Below, in pieces: positions 11,181-22,372 of a stretch of 64,000 nt of DNA (position 1 is the stretch's first letter; the number at the start of each line of letters is the position of its first letter). The DNA lies in NCBI GenBank assembly GCA_963576475.1, contig OY754981.1:29674132-29738131 (forward strand), read 5' to 3'. The DNA is from Molanna angustata. Its lineage: Eukaryota; Arthropoda; Insecta; Trichoptera; Molannidae. The notes below the pieces were generated by a model. The model was not told where the DNA came from, searched no databases, and saw only the letters and a list, made by a program, of their open reading frames with translations. The position numbers and the translations under genes were made by a program.

Positions 11181-11469
11181 TAAGGCTTAAGTTTTTTTAA
11201 GGCTTTCATCACCAAAATTTTACTAAAAAGTATGTACTGATTTCTTGAGTTGCTTAGGTTGGTTAGAAGAGATCGCCTTAAAGCCTTTGTAAACGCCTTT
11301 GACATTGGGCATACGGGATGTACATAAATATGCACACTAATTACCCACTAATGTATAAAATACGAACAAATATTGCATATCACCATATCTTTGATACACA
11401 ATATTTTATCGTAGAAATAGAGAAGAATTAAAAAAATGAAAAAATAAAAAACTTTTTGAATAGGTCATA

Positions 11470-11632
11470 TAATAATAATCACTTCCTTACACCCTGCGCA
11501 AGTGGCGAGTTTATTGCCATATGGCAATTTCTTCCAACTATCCAGTGTTTCCAGCCCAGTGAAGCAATATTAGCGTGAGAAATTAATTTAGATAAATTTC
11601 TCCTCTGCTGGGAATCGATTCTCTCTCTCGTT
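11470..11632 (-). mobile_element. SINE C copy, head truncated
   Basis: Minus strand: CAGCAGAGGAGAAATTTATC ... CCATATGGCAATAAACTCGC ... GCGCAGGGTGTAAGGAAGTG with an (ATT)n tail. The first half of the tRNA-like head is missing. Confidence 0.8.
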
Positions 11633-12143
11633 AAAAGTAAAAATCTACACTCTAGTGTTTCTAGGTTTTTAAAATAAAAACATAAAAAGGGGTTTTATCA
11701 TAACTAATTTTGCATGAAAAGTATTTAACAAATTCAAATTATGAATAAACTATTCAATAGAATAATGTTGTAAAAAAAACCGTTATTTTTTTTTTTGTTA
11801 AAAGACGTGTCTTTTGTGGGTTATGGAAAAATGATTTTCTAAAGAAACGAAAAGCTGGGTGATTCGACACAGTCAATGGACTAGTGAATCATCCAGGTGT
11901 CATAAATAAGAAAAAAAAAAAAAAAAAAAAAAATGCACTATTTGGCATACTACAGACTCTTATTGCAAAAAGCCTTTTACATTCAATAGTTAACAAAATA
12001 AAGAAATGTGAACAATTGATTTATTTGTATTTTAATATCATTTTTTCAAATTAAAACGCTATTAGTACAATGAAGGTTCGCGTGACTTTGTGTTGGTTGG
12101 AAGGGCTCGCCTCGTGACATTTCTTGTGATCTTTTGTAAGTAA
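11633..12143. other. AT-rich stretch without a gene
   Basis: Contains an A run at 11911-11933. No gene recognised. Confidence 0.35.
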
Positions 12144-12152
12144 ATAAATAAA

Positions 12153-12387
12153 GGTACTGTCTCCCTGACCAGCCAGGACAGACAGTTTATCTAGTATTCA
12201 CACCAATTTAGTTATTTTATTTTAATATTTTACTTTTTTTTAATATATAATGCAACTGGCTCACGCCAGTCGCAATTATAATTACGAACAAACCTAACCA
12301 ACCTATTTTTACCAAATATCTGTAGGTTAGGTTTAAAAAAATCGGTGTACATCCTAGAAAATCCTGGCTGGTCAGGGAGGCAGTACC
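12153..12387. mobile_element. Family I MITE, copy 1 (Mutator-like)
   Basis: Terminal inverted repeats GGTACTGTCTCCCTGACCAG / CTGGTCAGGGAGGCAGTACC. A 9-bp flanking repeat ATAAATAAA lies at 12144-12152 and 12388-12396, in low-complexity sequence. The core (ATATATAATGCAACTGGCTC, AACCTAACCAACC) is shared with 51005-51220. Confidence 0.8.
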
Positions 12388-12589
12388 ATAAATAAATACT
12401 TATAATCTATATAGCAATAATATTGTGGTAAAACTGACTATGCACTCAAATCAAAAAATTTGGATTTGTCTTACGAGTCGGTCAGTTTTTTAAAGTCAAA
12501 TTAATCGACGTTTCTAATGTGATGGTTGTCGACTCCTTGTTGTCGTATAACGAACGTCTTGGTTTAGTTAGTAAATAAATATACATTTA

Positions 12590-13025
12590 TGTATAATCCC
12601 TGGTACTTTTCTGCATATAATTGACATGTTCTCTTTTGTATAATTATTCTCTGATACTCTTCTGCATAAATTTGAATCTGTTCCCTTTTGTTTAACTCAT
12701 TTCCTAGTGCAACTCTGCATAAAGTTGTCACTTCTTTTTTGCATAGTTTATTCCTTGGTACTCTTTTCCATAATTTATTCTCGTATATTTATGGTGTTCC
12801 TTTAGGCATACTTTATTCCTTGGTACTCTTCTGCATAATTTATTTCCTGGTACTTTTCTGCATATATCTCACCATGTTTTCCAATAATTGACCTTGAATG
12901 TTGGCACCGCCACTTTATGTCCAGTAACTCTTTCCATTGGTATTGTAGGTAAATAAATATACACCTTTGTTTCGTGGTACTCTTTTGCATATAATTGACA
13001 CTGTTCCCTTCTGCATAATTTATTC
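12590..13025. repeat. Degenerate minisatellite
   Basis: Repeated variants of TGGTACTCTTCTGCATAATT with spacings of roughly 30-60 bp, at least eight copies. The open frame at 12688-12891 is a consequence of this repeat. Confidence 0.75.
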
Positions 13026-13291
13026 ACTTCAATTTGAAGGGGACGACTTCGTTTCAGGAGCTATTACATATTTAAGAAAACTCCGGGTGAAGAGGAAGAG
13101 GTAAGAAGAGGGACGGGAATCATAATGGGAATAGAGTGAATCATGGATATGTAATAAACGGATAGCGCACTATTTATTCTGTGTGTAAATGTGTAAACTA
13201 AAGCGAGATTAACATGTCTGATGACGTATCTTGAATCTATTCGCTATTCAATTTTACACAGCACAGTACTAATAAAAATAATAATTTAATT
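13026..13291. other. Stretch without a gene
   Basis: Nothing recognised. Confidence 0.3.
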
Positions 13292-13475
13292 GGGTCGATG
13301 GCAGAGCGGTTAGCGCATTGAGTTAGTAGCCCATTGGTCGCGAGTTCGAATCCTGCCTCGACCGATTTCGTTCACCTATAGCACAAGCATTTATGCTTAT
13401 TTTAGGGAATTTAGGAAGATGTATATGTACTTGTTTAACAAGGACATATTCATTTTTTCAAAAAAAAAAAAAAAC
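13292..13475 (+). mobile_element. SINE A, copy 2
   Basis: tRNA-like head (GGCAGAGCGGTTAGCGC, CGCGAGTTCGAATCCTGC), body identical in layout to 5755-5943 (GATGTATATGTACTTGTTTA) and an A tail. Confidence 0.85.
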
Positions 13476-13531
13476 TCCATCTATAATTTATTTTTATTTG
13501 AAATGCAAGTTTATTTTCCGTGTTCTAGTTG

Positions 13532-13755
13532 CCGGCCTTCGTGGCTCAGTTGATTAGGTATCTGACTGCTGATCCAAAAGTCCCGGGTTCGATTCCCGGT
13601 GGAGACAAAGTTTTTAATTGTGTTTTCAGTCTGGATGTGTGTGGCAATTAATATCGTAAGTCTCCAGAATGTGGCAACTTGTTATTGGGTGCGTGTTAAA
13701 TTAATATTTGACATAGTACCTGTTAGTTGCCCGAGAAGTAATATTAAAATAAAAT
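13532..13755 (+). mobile_element. SINE B, copy 1
   Basis: tRNA-like head GGCCTTCGTGGCTCAGTTGA with B-box GGGTTCGATTCCC, then the B body (TTTTCAGTCTGGATGTGTG ... GGCAACTTGTTATTGGGTGC ... GTTGCCCGAGAAGTAATA). Other copies: 17738, 35191, 55056 and the split copy at 10036. Confidence 0.85.
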
Positions 13756-13820
13756 AGTTCGAATCCCGCCTTGATCGATTTGGTTCACAATAACAAACAT
13801 TTAAGTATAAGCATTGATTT
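13756..13820 (+). mobile_element. SINE A fragment
   Basis: Begins at the B-box (GTTCGAATCCCGCCTTGATC) and runs into the body, directly abutting SINE B copy 1. Confidence 0.6.
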
Positions 13821-13849
13821 AAATCAACGCTTATAGACCTAGAGTCCTA

Positions 13850-14380
13850 GAGCCACCGACTGCCAGATTTACGTTATATTACAAGGCTATTTTTTTCTGT
13901 TAAATGGTAACACAGCAGGTAGCAACGATTGGATAATCTGAACCCTTAGTTGTGGTGGTTTTAAAAGTGTTGAAAATTGCTGTATTAACACTTCAGTTAT
14001 AATATAAAGCGTGATTTATTTTTAAATTTACTGCAGAAGACTATTAGAAATTACGTCTTCCATTTACACACACTTTGATTAGTGGAAATCCCTGACCTTT
14101 AATGATCTTGAATCACTAAACGGCGGTATATTAAATCCCCTATTATAATTATTTGAAGTTTGATAAATTGTTCTCTTCCGTTTGTGCTATACACATTGCC
14201 AATTTACAAGCAAAAGACAGTCCTAGTGAAAATTAATGTCAGTCCGACTCGGTCATCTTTGAACGATTAAACTTCACAGGTTTTTTTATCATCCAATCGT
14301 TGTTACCTTTGCTGTGGTATCCTTTTACAGAATAACATCAGCCTTTATACTACAACGTAAATATGACAGTCGCTAGCTCT
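13850..14380. mobile_element. Family H DNA element (~530 bp, long TIRs)
   Basis: The first ~95 bp (AGAGCCACCGACTGCCAGAT...) and the last ~95 bp are diverged inverted repeats, including ATTTACGTT and CAACGATTGGAT on both arms. No transposase ORF. Related sequence at 52177-52480. Confidence 0.7.
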
Positions 14381-14484
14381 TGGTAGGTATATAAAAAAAG
14401 TATTGTGAAACGTTGGTATATGATTTATTTGTGGGTACTTATCTGCACAATTTCAATGATTCAATTTGTGGCTGATAAAAATGT

Positions 14485-14745
14485 GACGGCTTACACACAT
14501 ATCTACCATCACGCCACGTCCCTCACGGGGTAGACAAAGACAACCGAACGCCACATCTTGACACACATTCATCGCTTTGTCAACATTCATTAATCGTCTC
14601 AAACATGTACGTCTGTTGTTCATGATTCTTACATTTCCGTCTTTCAGAATATCGTTCACATGGTCGAAACATCCTTTTCTTGGTTCTCCCCGACCTCTGA
14701 TTCCGTTTCTGTCAGCTTTGTATATTTTCTTCGTCGTTCATTCGA
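14485..14745 (-). pseudogene. LINE-c ORF2 3' end
   Basis: The minus strand gives GNVRIMNNRRTCLRRLMNVD, KAMNVCQDVAFG and a decayed SLCLPREG, followed by GACGTGGCGTGATGGTAGAT. Same family as 49640-50465. Confidence 0.7.
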
Positions 14746-15080
14746 AATAAGACAATATTTGACATATTATTGTAAGTACTTAAAACAGAACTTTTTTTCA
14801 GATCGTTACATGTTCACGAATTAGGGTGGAATTGAGAAAAGGAATGGGGTAAATGAATGAGAAACTAGATATAGGAACGAGGTAACAAGGGTAAATGGAT
14901 ATGGGAATGAGAAACCATCAATTATTGACATTGTCATAACACTATGATTTCCTTTCTATTATTCATTAACACATTAAGAATATAACTGCTAATGAGCTGT
15001 ACTATATAACATGGACTATTTTAATATTTCAGCCTAAAAGACCTATGTTGGTGTTGTTTTATAACAGCATTACAAAAGAA
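14746..15080. other. Stretch without a gene
   Basis: Nothing recognised apart from repeated GGGAATGAGAAAC / GGAATGGGGTAAATG-like text at 14835-14920. Confidence 0.3.
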
Positions 15081-15082
15081 GC

Positions 15083-15605
15083 CGTGGGGCACAGACTTAG
15101 AATAGTCCTTCTACTCTTCTCTATTATAGTATATAGGTGTCCCGCAAGATCACCTGATCACGGGTAATGAGGTTCACCACACATTCTGAAGAGACTTGTA
15201 TGTGGGGACGCACGCACGTGTCGTGCTTTATAATAACAATAATAAACACTTCCTTGCACCCTGCGCAAGTGACGATTTTATTAGCATATGGCAATTTCTT
15301 CCAACTAACCAGTTTTTTCAGCTCAGAGAAACAAAAACTGCGTGAGAAATGAATTTAAATAAGCTTCTCCTCTGCTGGAGATCGAACTCAGGACGCCCGC
15401 ACAGAAGCCATGCATACGGCTTACCAACTGTGCCACGGCGGTCGGCTTTCACCTTATATACTCAAGTAAATTATTCATTTTTAGGTGAAACGAGACTGGT
15501 GTGTGTGTGTGTGTGTATGAATAAATGCAAGTGTAGTGCTTCCTTTTATATGATTATGCATACCTGAACACCTGTCGCCGGTTACCCCATATTATTGGTA
15601 TGAAT
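15083..15605 (+). mobile_element. SINE D copy split by SINE C
   Basis: The left part (GGCACAGACTTAGAATAGTC ... GGTGTCCCGCAAG ... CACGTGTCGTGC) and right part (TAGGTGAAACGAGACTGGTG ... CACCTGTCGCCGGTTACCCC) are both family D. SINE C occupies 15232-15446. A (GT)n run is at 15499-15516. Confidence 0.65.
15232..15446 (-). mobile_element. SINE C, near full-length copy
   Basis: Minus strand: GCCGACCGCCGTGGCACAGT head, B-box GAGTTCGATCTCC, then CAGCAGAGGAGAAGC, CCATATGCTAATAAAATCGT and GCGCAGGGTGCAAGGAAGTG with an ATT-rich tail. Confidence 0.85.
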
Positions 15606-16720
15606 TGATGTTTTTAGAATAATCTAGGATTATTATTTTTAGGCTATAGGGTTTAGGAATTATGCTATAATAAATCGTTTAATTTCAAGCTAAAAAGAAT
15701 GCCTAATTTGTCGAATTTCAGGGGTTTTATGAAATCAAATCACTGATTTAGGTTCCACGAAGATTTACTATCTTTGATAGGACGATCGTTTCGTCTGATT
15801 ATGTCATTCTTAACTGATACGCACAGAAAAACAGCTATTAAAACATACTAATAAAATATCCAGATTCTAGAATCTTGACAAATATGTCTCGATAGATTAG
15901 CTGAGATATTTTGTGTTGTAATAGTGTCATAGGTTCAGTCGAACTGAGTTGACGTTTGTGATTAAATAAATTTGCTTAACTGTACTATGGTTAATAAATT
16001 AGAGATAGGATTGTCTACTAAATTAACTAATGAAGGAAATTCAACATCGTCGGTGTCGGTGTGTCGGATATGCAACGTTGTGGCTGTCGGTTCTGTCTAC
16101 CTATCCTAAAAGGTTGGTTATTCGGACTAAATGATCGAATCTGCATATTTCAAGAGTCTCCCATGTTAGATAATATGCACTAATTGTGTGTATATACATT
16201 GCACAATGGCACAAATAGCGCAGTTAACACGGTTATAGATTGTACCCGCGAATCCGGTGTGAATTCTGACTCCCTGTACCACATGGAAATATACACACAA
16301 ACACACTGCCGTCTCCTGTGCAACAGATATTTTATCAATAAATATTTTTTACATTTTTTTTTATCTTAGACGTTGATTTTTTTTCTATGTGTTTGTGTTT
16401 TATTAACTCTGTTACCATTTTCATGCACGCGATGAATTTACTTAATTTTTGCTATATAAAGTGAATCAAAATTTTCCCCTGTGAAACATAGTTATAAGAC
16501 TGGCTAGTACCGCGCGGTCTTACTCTCCACTGCAAATCCGACCCCAATCCGATCCGATTCGCTAAGAACCTACCTTTGTAACGCAGAATGAATGCGGTAG
16601 GTAGGTATGTTTTAATAAATAGTAGTTATATGTAAGTTCTAAATGAAAATTTTAAATCGGGATCGGATTCGAGTTTCAAGAGTAAGGCTACTGATAATTG
16701 ACTGCAAAAAATATTTAAAA
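15606..16720. other. Stretch without a gene
   Basis: Unique-looking DNA. No splice-bounded ORF or RNA gene recognised. Confidence 0.35.
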
Positions 16721-17710
16721 CTAGTTGCATGTAACACATGAGATCCAACTGTCGATAGCGATAGTATGTATAGTTGAAGAATAAAAATCAAACTATAAAC
16801 CCATAAATCCAAATTATTGAAAATTTTAACACATGTTGGTATGTATGTCAAGGTAGGACAGTATGGAGGTCATTCCTCTTTTCCTACCCGGAATATGAAA
16901 ACAGCATGATGGTTCTGTATGTATGTTTGGATATTAAGATCCTATCAAACTATTAAGTCTTCTTACATATTGCGTATAGGCGACTGCCATACAAATTGTA
17001 TGAAACAATGTCGTCACTAAATTCAATTTTTATAAAAATTGTTAAAAAAAAAATTGAGATGTACAAATACAATGTTAATATTTTTATAGAAAATTAAATT
17101 ATCTAGTTGAGGTGTTTCGGCTTTTTTCGATATTTTTTAAAAAGTTTTGAAATATAGGCAGTTAAACTCATAAATTTATCATAAAAAAAAAATTTCGAGA
17201 AACCCTGGATTTTTTTAAAAAAAAAAACATTTGAGATTTTGTATTTGTATATGTTTATACCAATTTTCAGCATTCTAGCTTTTATGGTTTCTGAGATAAA
17301 TGGTAAAATAAACCAAAATTTCAAAAGTTAATAACCCCTGACTGAAACAAAAATTCACAATTCTGAGTACAAAAGTTTTGTAGGCCTATAACTATTTATA
17401 TATTCTGAAAATTTGGGCTCTGTAAATTAAGCGGATCAAAAGTTATAAGGGACACACACACACACACACACCCACACACACACACACAGACACACACACA
17501 AAACTCAGGTAAAATGTTCTACTCCAAATTCTGAGTAAATCCATGTATGGGAACATATATGCTGCGAGGCCTCTAGTTGGCGTTATTAGCATGCAAAAAG
17601 TCCACTACGCCATACAAAATTTTCCTTCGTACACGCATCTTGGCTTAATAATGTCGATTCATTCAGAGAATTGAATTCTCATGAACGAATCGACGAAACG
17701 ACAGTTGGAT
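16721..17710 (+). mobile_element. Family F element, uninterrupted copy
   Basis: CTAGTTGCATGTAACACATG start, ATCCAACTGTCGAT near the left end and CGACAGTTGGAT at the right. It contains a (CA)n run at about 17452-17507. This copy shows the undisrupted layout of family F. Confidence 0.8.
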
Positions 17711-17737
17711 AAGTTATGATTTTTGTTATTTTTAACA

Positions 17738-17922
17738 TATTTATTTATTTGATTTATTTAATTTTGCTTCTCGGGCAACTAAAAAGTACTATGTCAAATA
17801 ATAATTTAACATGCACCCAATAACAAGTTGCCACATTCTGGAGACTTAAGATATTAATTGTCTTACAGATCCAGACCGAAAACACAATTAAAAACTGTGT
17901 CTCCACCGGGAATCGAACCCGG
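17738..17922 (-). mobile_element. SINE B copy, head truncated
   Basis: Minus strand from CCGGGTTCGATTCCCGGTGG through the B body to a (TAAA)n tail. The first ~45 bp of the tRNA-like head are missing. Confidence 0.8.
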
Positions 17923-17954
17923 TAATGAATTTACTATTTATTTGTAAACAAAAA

Positions 17955-17990
17955 TTCATTACGCCCCGTGCAAGTATAGTGAGTTTAATT
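17955..17990 (-). mobile_element. SINE C tail fragment
   Basis: Minus strand AAACTCACTATACTTGCACG then GGGCGTAATG; a short degenerate SINE C tail. Confidence 0.4.
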
Positions 17991-18125
17991 TCATTCTTTC
18001 ATAACATCGCAACATATCCCACTATATGAGGTGACCATCGACAGGTGTGTGGTGTGCATTACTTTTTAAATGGAAGCACGATACACTCGTGTATGTACAC
18101 ATACTAGACTCGCTTCACCTAAAAA
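17991..18125 (-). mobile_element. SINE D, 5'-truncated copy
   Basis: Minus strand: TAGGTGAAGCGAGTCTAGTA ... CACACCTGTCGATGGTCACC ... TGGGATATGTTGCGATGTTA with a GAAAGAATG tail. Confidence 0.65.
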
Positions 18126-19383
18126 TACACTACATTCACTCTTAAATATTATTTCTCTGTGACACATATTTATGGAGTAATTTTTAAAAATTGTTGTAAA
18201 TATGGATATTTTTAATATTTTTTTTTAGAAAAATTTAAGTTGAATTTTAAAAATATGTGACGAACAATCAATAGAGAAATTTACGTTGAAAATACATAAG
18301 GATTTTTTTAGAAACACACTGTTTAGTATATTTCAGAAATTTGAACTGTGTCAGAACAAAAGCCCTCAAAAGGAAAATAACCTGTTTTTAAATTTAATAA
18401 CCTTCCATATGCGGAGAAAACCGTCCACGAATGTAACAAACACTGTACCTAAATTATTTATCATTACTCATTCACACTGACAGCCGACGATCGTGTGAAT
18501 CGTCCCAGGTACAAGATCTAATTTTAGTCAAGCTTGTTCAATTTGCATTTATACTTACCTCACTACATAATGCATTGAGGATGTTCATATGTACCCAAAT
18601 ATAGACACAAGAACACCTATACCAACACGCTTAAACAGAATGAAGTTACCTTTTTATAACAAAAATACCCATACATCAACTCACTTTTATTGACCAGTTA
18701 GACATCTACACAATCAAGGGATTTATTTGGAATTTCTTAATTGTTTTTTTTTGTATATCAATTGATCAACGAGTATCATAAAGAAAGCGCCTATTATAAA
18801 TTTCGACGAAATGTGTTTTGCGTATGTAATACATATTTCACGTAATGCATATTTCAAATGATAATATTTAATATTAAATACAATTTCTTAGTATAACTTA
18901 AAAATATAAATTCTAAATAAGTAGGTATAAAGTTAGTATTTTACAAAAAGAAAAGGAATAACTTACTACTTCAATATTATACAAACTTATTCCCAACACA
19001 CTTCTAGTAAATTATTCAATATACAGGATGTTCAAAATAATTATAATTTTGTTTAATTAATTCTCAGGTATTTTTATACTGCCAGTTTAGACAGTATTTA
19101 TAAACCGACATTAAAAAACGGAAATAGAAAGTTGTTATAAATTCGACGTGATTTTTTATTTATTTATTTTAACGTATGTTCATCGATTGCATTTTACCAC
19201 GTTGTCCGATTGCGTTGATTCCTTTTTCACAAAGAAAGGGGATGTCTTTCTACTGGCCCTATTTCAATTGAGTCAAGTTCTGGCCATGGGTTCCATGAGA
19301 AATTCATCAGTCTTCAATTTGTACTTCACCGATAGTAATTCTTTACAACATTGTCGGAATCTGTCTTCCTCTCTATTGCGATA
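18126..19383. other. AT-rich stretch with a weak repeat
   Basis: 18150-18340 resembles 21575-21710 (both carry TTATGGAGTAATTT and TTTAGAAACACAC). Otherwise nothing recognised. Confidence 0.4.
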
Positions 19384-19480
19384 TAAGGGCTAGAGATATA
19401 AAGGCTATTGAGATATGTAGGCTAGAGATATAAAGGCTATTGAGATATATAAAGGCTATTGAGATATATAGGCTTCCTCT
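19384..19480. repeat. Short tandem repeat
   Basis: Four to five copies of AAAGGCTATTGAGATAT interleaved with TAGGCTAGAGATAT, period about 21-24 bp. Confidence 0.8.
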
Positions 19481-19489
19481 CTAGGGTCT

Positions 19490-20084
19490 AAGTTGCGGCC
19501 ATAAGGGCCTAGTCAGTAAAGCTCGGTGCCCCCTTCAATTCTTACCTATGAAAGAGCAGGGCAGACACCTTAATGTCTCGCTCGACGGTGGTGACTCATC
19601 ACACGCGGCGAGGATCCAGCCTGCATCATTCACTTGGCGTGGAAATCGAAGAACTGAAAGTACTTTCTACGTGGTGTGGTTCCTGTAAATCGCCAACACA
19701 AGTGCTGAAGGGTGGAGGAGCCCCCCGACATGACTGGCGCGCCATGTCCCGCTCGGCGTTTGCCCGCCATTCTGATGAGATCGGTGCAGCTGACGCCGCG
19801 CTTGACGTGGAAATCAAAGAACTGAAAGTACTACAATGCGTGGTGAAGGTTTTCTGTCGAGTCACGTGTACCGTGCAATGTTGTGTTGGGATACCCTCGC
19901 CATGAATGACGGGCCTCCACGTATGTGGTTGGACTCTTAGTGGTAATGGTATGAAATATGCTTGATGGTAGGTTCTTGTTTTGTCTGACGAGCAGCCGTT
20001 CCGGGAATGAATATAACTGCATGTTCTGAAGCGTTCTCTATAGAGTGGGGTAGGAGACTGTGAAATCCTGTTATTATTCTGTAA
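19490..20084 (+). other. GC-richer block with an internal duplication
   Basis: Encodes an open frame at 19573-19905 whose two halves repeat: MSRSTVV ... GVEIEELKVL and MSRSAFA ... DVEIKELKVL. DNA similarity includes GGAAATCGAAGAACTGAAAG and GGAAATCAAAGAACTGAAAG about 170 bp apart. Base composition differs from the neighbours. I do not recognise a protein family; it precedes a LINE-b fragment and may be an unrecognised part of a mobile element. Confidence 0.35.
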
Positions 20085-20515
20085 TTATTATTGAGATATA
20101 AATTATGTTTTGCAGCCAGATGTGCTGAAATGCTAGACACGTTTGAGAGACGAGTGCTTCGTAGAATCCTAGGACCTATGTCTGGTGACGCCTGGAGGAT
20201 TAGATATAATATTGAGCTGTATGCCATCTCTAAGACTCCCAGGCTTTCTGTGCATGTCAGTTTGAGCAGATTGAGATGGGCTGGACATGTACAGATACTG
20301 CCACCACAGCGAATACCAAAGAAAGTCCTGTGTGACATCCAGGTGGAAGACCGCGGCTGCGATGGGAGGACGAAGTTGGAAGGGAAGCTTCCCAACTATT
20401 GCAAGTGCCGGGCAGTTGGAGAGTAGCTGTGGACGATAGAAGAAGCTGGAGGCGAAGACTGACGGAGGCCAAGGCTCGATATGGACTGTAGCGCCATTGA
20501 AGAAGAAAAAAATAA
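20085..20515 (+). pseudogene. LINE-b (RTE-like) ORF2 3' fragment
   Basis: Encodes DTFERRVLRRILGPMSGDAW, RYNIELYAISKTPRL, SRLRWAGHVQILPPQRIPKK and, in another frame, SWRRRLTEAKARYGL just before an A-rich end. It is an RTE-type C-terminus lacking the RT domain. It shares the family of 846-1235. Confidence 0.75.
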
Positions 20516-20546
20516 ATTATGTTTAAAAAATTTAACATAATTATAT

Positions 20547-20754
20547 GCCGACAGCCGTGGCACAGTTGGGAAGCCGTTTGGCTTCTATGCGGGCCCTGGG
20601 TTCGATCCCCAGCAGAGGAGAAATTTATTTAAAATCATTTCTCATGGAATTCTTGCTTCTCTGGGCTGGATACACTTGTTAGTTGGAAGAAATTGCCATA
20701 TGGGAATAAGCTCGCCACTTGCGCAGGGTGCGAGGGAGTGTTTATTATTATTAC
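20547..20754 (+). mobile_element. SINE C, full-length copy
   Basis: Head GCCGACAGCCGTGGCACAGT, B-box GGGTTCGATCCCC, CAGCAGAGGAGAAATTTATT, GAAATTGCCATATGGGAATA, CTCGCCACTTGCGCAGGGTG and a (TTA)n tail. A good reference copy for the family. Confidence 0.88.
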
Positions 20755-21408
20755 AATTGGTTTCTTGAAATTTTTGACGCACGCTGTATTTTGTTTACAA
20801 AGTATGTACAATTCAAGATGACATTACCTATGTATGAAAATAATGTAAACTGGGAACGGCTAAATTAAGATTAATATGCCCACTTGACTTTTACACAAGG
20901 TACAGAAGACAGAAATATTCCACGAAGAGAGAAAAAAAAGAAAGCCCTTAGAATTGTTCATAGAGACATTTGTACTTACATTTCCAAGATATAATATTTT
21001 TTGGGTGTTTTACATTAACCGAGATGGCGATAAATTTATGACAGCTTTCCTTGTCCGTTTATTTTTTTTTAAAGAACAAAAAAAAACTCACTCCACAACT
21101 TTTTTCTCGCGCCATTTAAAGTTTTTAATTCTAAAGGTCCGCTGATAATTTTTCGAAATACACCCAGAGATTTACATCCCTCATTGTACATCTTCATATT
21201 TTTAACAATTTATTTTCTTCGTCGAAAAACATCGCTTTTATATTTTTAAGCTTTACAAGTTGATTCTTAATGGTCCTTGAAGTTATTTTTATAATATTTT
21301 CGTGAAGGCTCATCTCAAAAGCGCATGAATTATAATTTTACTAAGTCTTTATATTGAAAAAAAGCACTATTGTAAAAAGAGTTTGATTTCTGAATAAGGA
21401 ATCTATAT
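20755..21408. other. AT-rich stretch without a gene
   Basis: Nothing recognised; the short open frame at 20954-21145 has no support. Confidence 0.35.
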
Positions 21409-21468
21409 CCGACCGCCGTGGCATAGTTGGTAAATCGTTTAGTTTCTGTGCTGGCGTCCTGGGTTCAA
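21409..21468 (+). mobile_element. SINE C head fragment
   Basis: CCGACCGCCGTGGCATAGTT to GTCCTGGGTTC; the copy ends inside the B-box. Confidence 0.65.
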
Positions 21469-21842
21469 AAGGGTTTATACCTGATTTATTATTGGAATAG
21501 GATCTTTAGAACAAACCTGACTTATAATGAATAAACCTTATCAGTCATTCGCGTTAGTTATATACTCTGTTTAAGCAAATATAAAAGATTTATTTCCCTG
21601 GGACATACAGTTATGGAGTAATTTAAAAAAATACTAAAAAAGGAGATATTTCTAAATTTCAAAATTGTGTGATTTAGAAACACACTTTTTAACATATTTG
21701 TGATATATATTTATATGACAAAAAACTTGCCACTTGCGCGGGGTGCCAGGAAGGAGCCACTCACACCGAAACATTAATATATTATGTAAGTCGTATATAT
21801 TTCATTTGTTTTACATTTGTTATAAAAAGGACTATAATTTTT
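21469..21842. other. AT-rich stretch without a gene
   Basis: 21575-21710 is the weak repeat shared with 18150-18340, and 21729-21755 resembles the SINE C tail (CTTGCCACTTGCGCGGGGTG). Confidence 0.4.
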
Positions 21843-22372
21843 TAACAGATTTTTAATTATCTCAATAGAGACGAAGTTGGAATATTTATTGTAGGAGAAC
21901 CGGGAAATCAAGGCACCTACAGGGCTTACGACCTGTCAACGGCTGGTTTACGTGATCACTTTATGCGCTTGCGCAACGTTCACCAATTATGCCTTTTAAT
22001 GAGATCCCTATCAATTCAATTTTCAAAGTTCTATATATTGTAATACTGAAATTCTTTTCGCTTGAAAATAAGGAATTTTTACTACAGCCATCTATGGGTG
22101 AAATTATGAACAACAATCTTATTATTTTTTATTTATTTTGTTGGAACGCCATCTATTGAGAGAATTGGTTTTTTGTAAATAATGAAAGCTACAATTCTTA
22201 TATCTGAGGTGACAATGCATTTTTCGCATAGAAGTCACCCCTGAATTGCGCCAGACTTATAAGGTCATTTTTGTCTTATTTACCTACTTGTACCAATGTG
22301 TAAGTAATCGAATATTTTTATTATTGCATATGCGCAAACATTGGATTTTTTTCCCTGTCGGGAGTCAAAGAA
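21843..22372 (+). repeat. Family E repeat, best complete copy
   Basis: Runs from ATCTCAATAGAGACGAAGTT through GGGCTTACGACCTGTCAACG, CGCTTGCGCAACGTTCACCA, AACGCCATCTATTGAGAG and AAGTCACCCCTGAATTGCGC to TTGGATTTTTTTCCCTGTCG. About 530-600 bp, no ORF. Other copies: 6045, 31550, 34925, 51742, 52040, 58350, 61537. The class is not known to me. Confidence 0.75.

Noticed and set aside
13292..13365. tRNA gene candidate (Thr-like anticodon)
   Set aside because: Same non-tRNA body and A tail as at 5755-5943, and mismatches in the anticodon stem; it is a SINE head.
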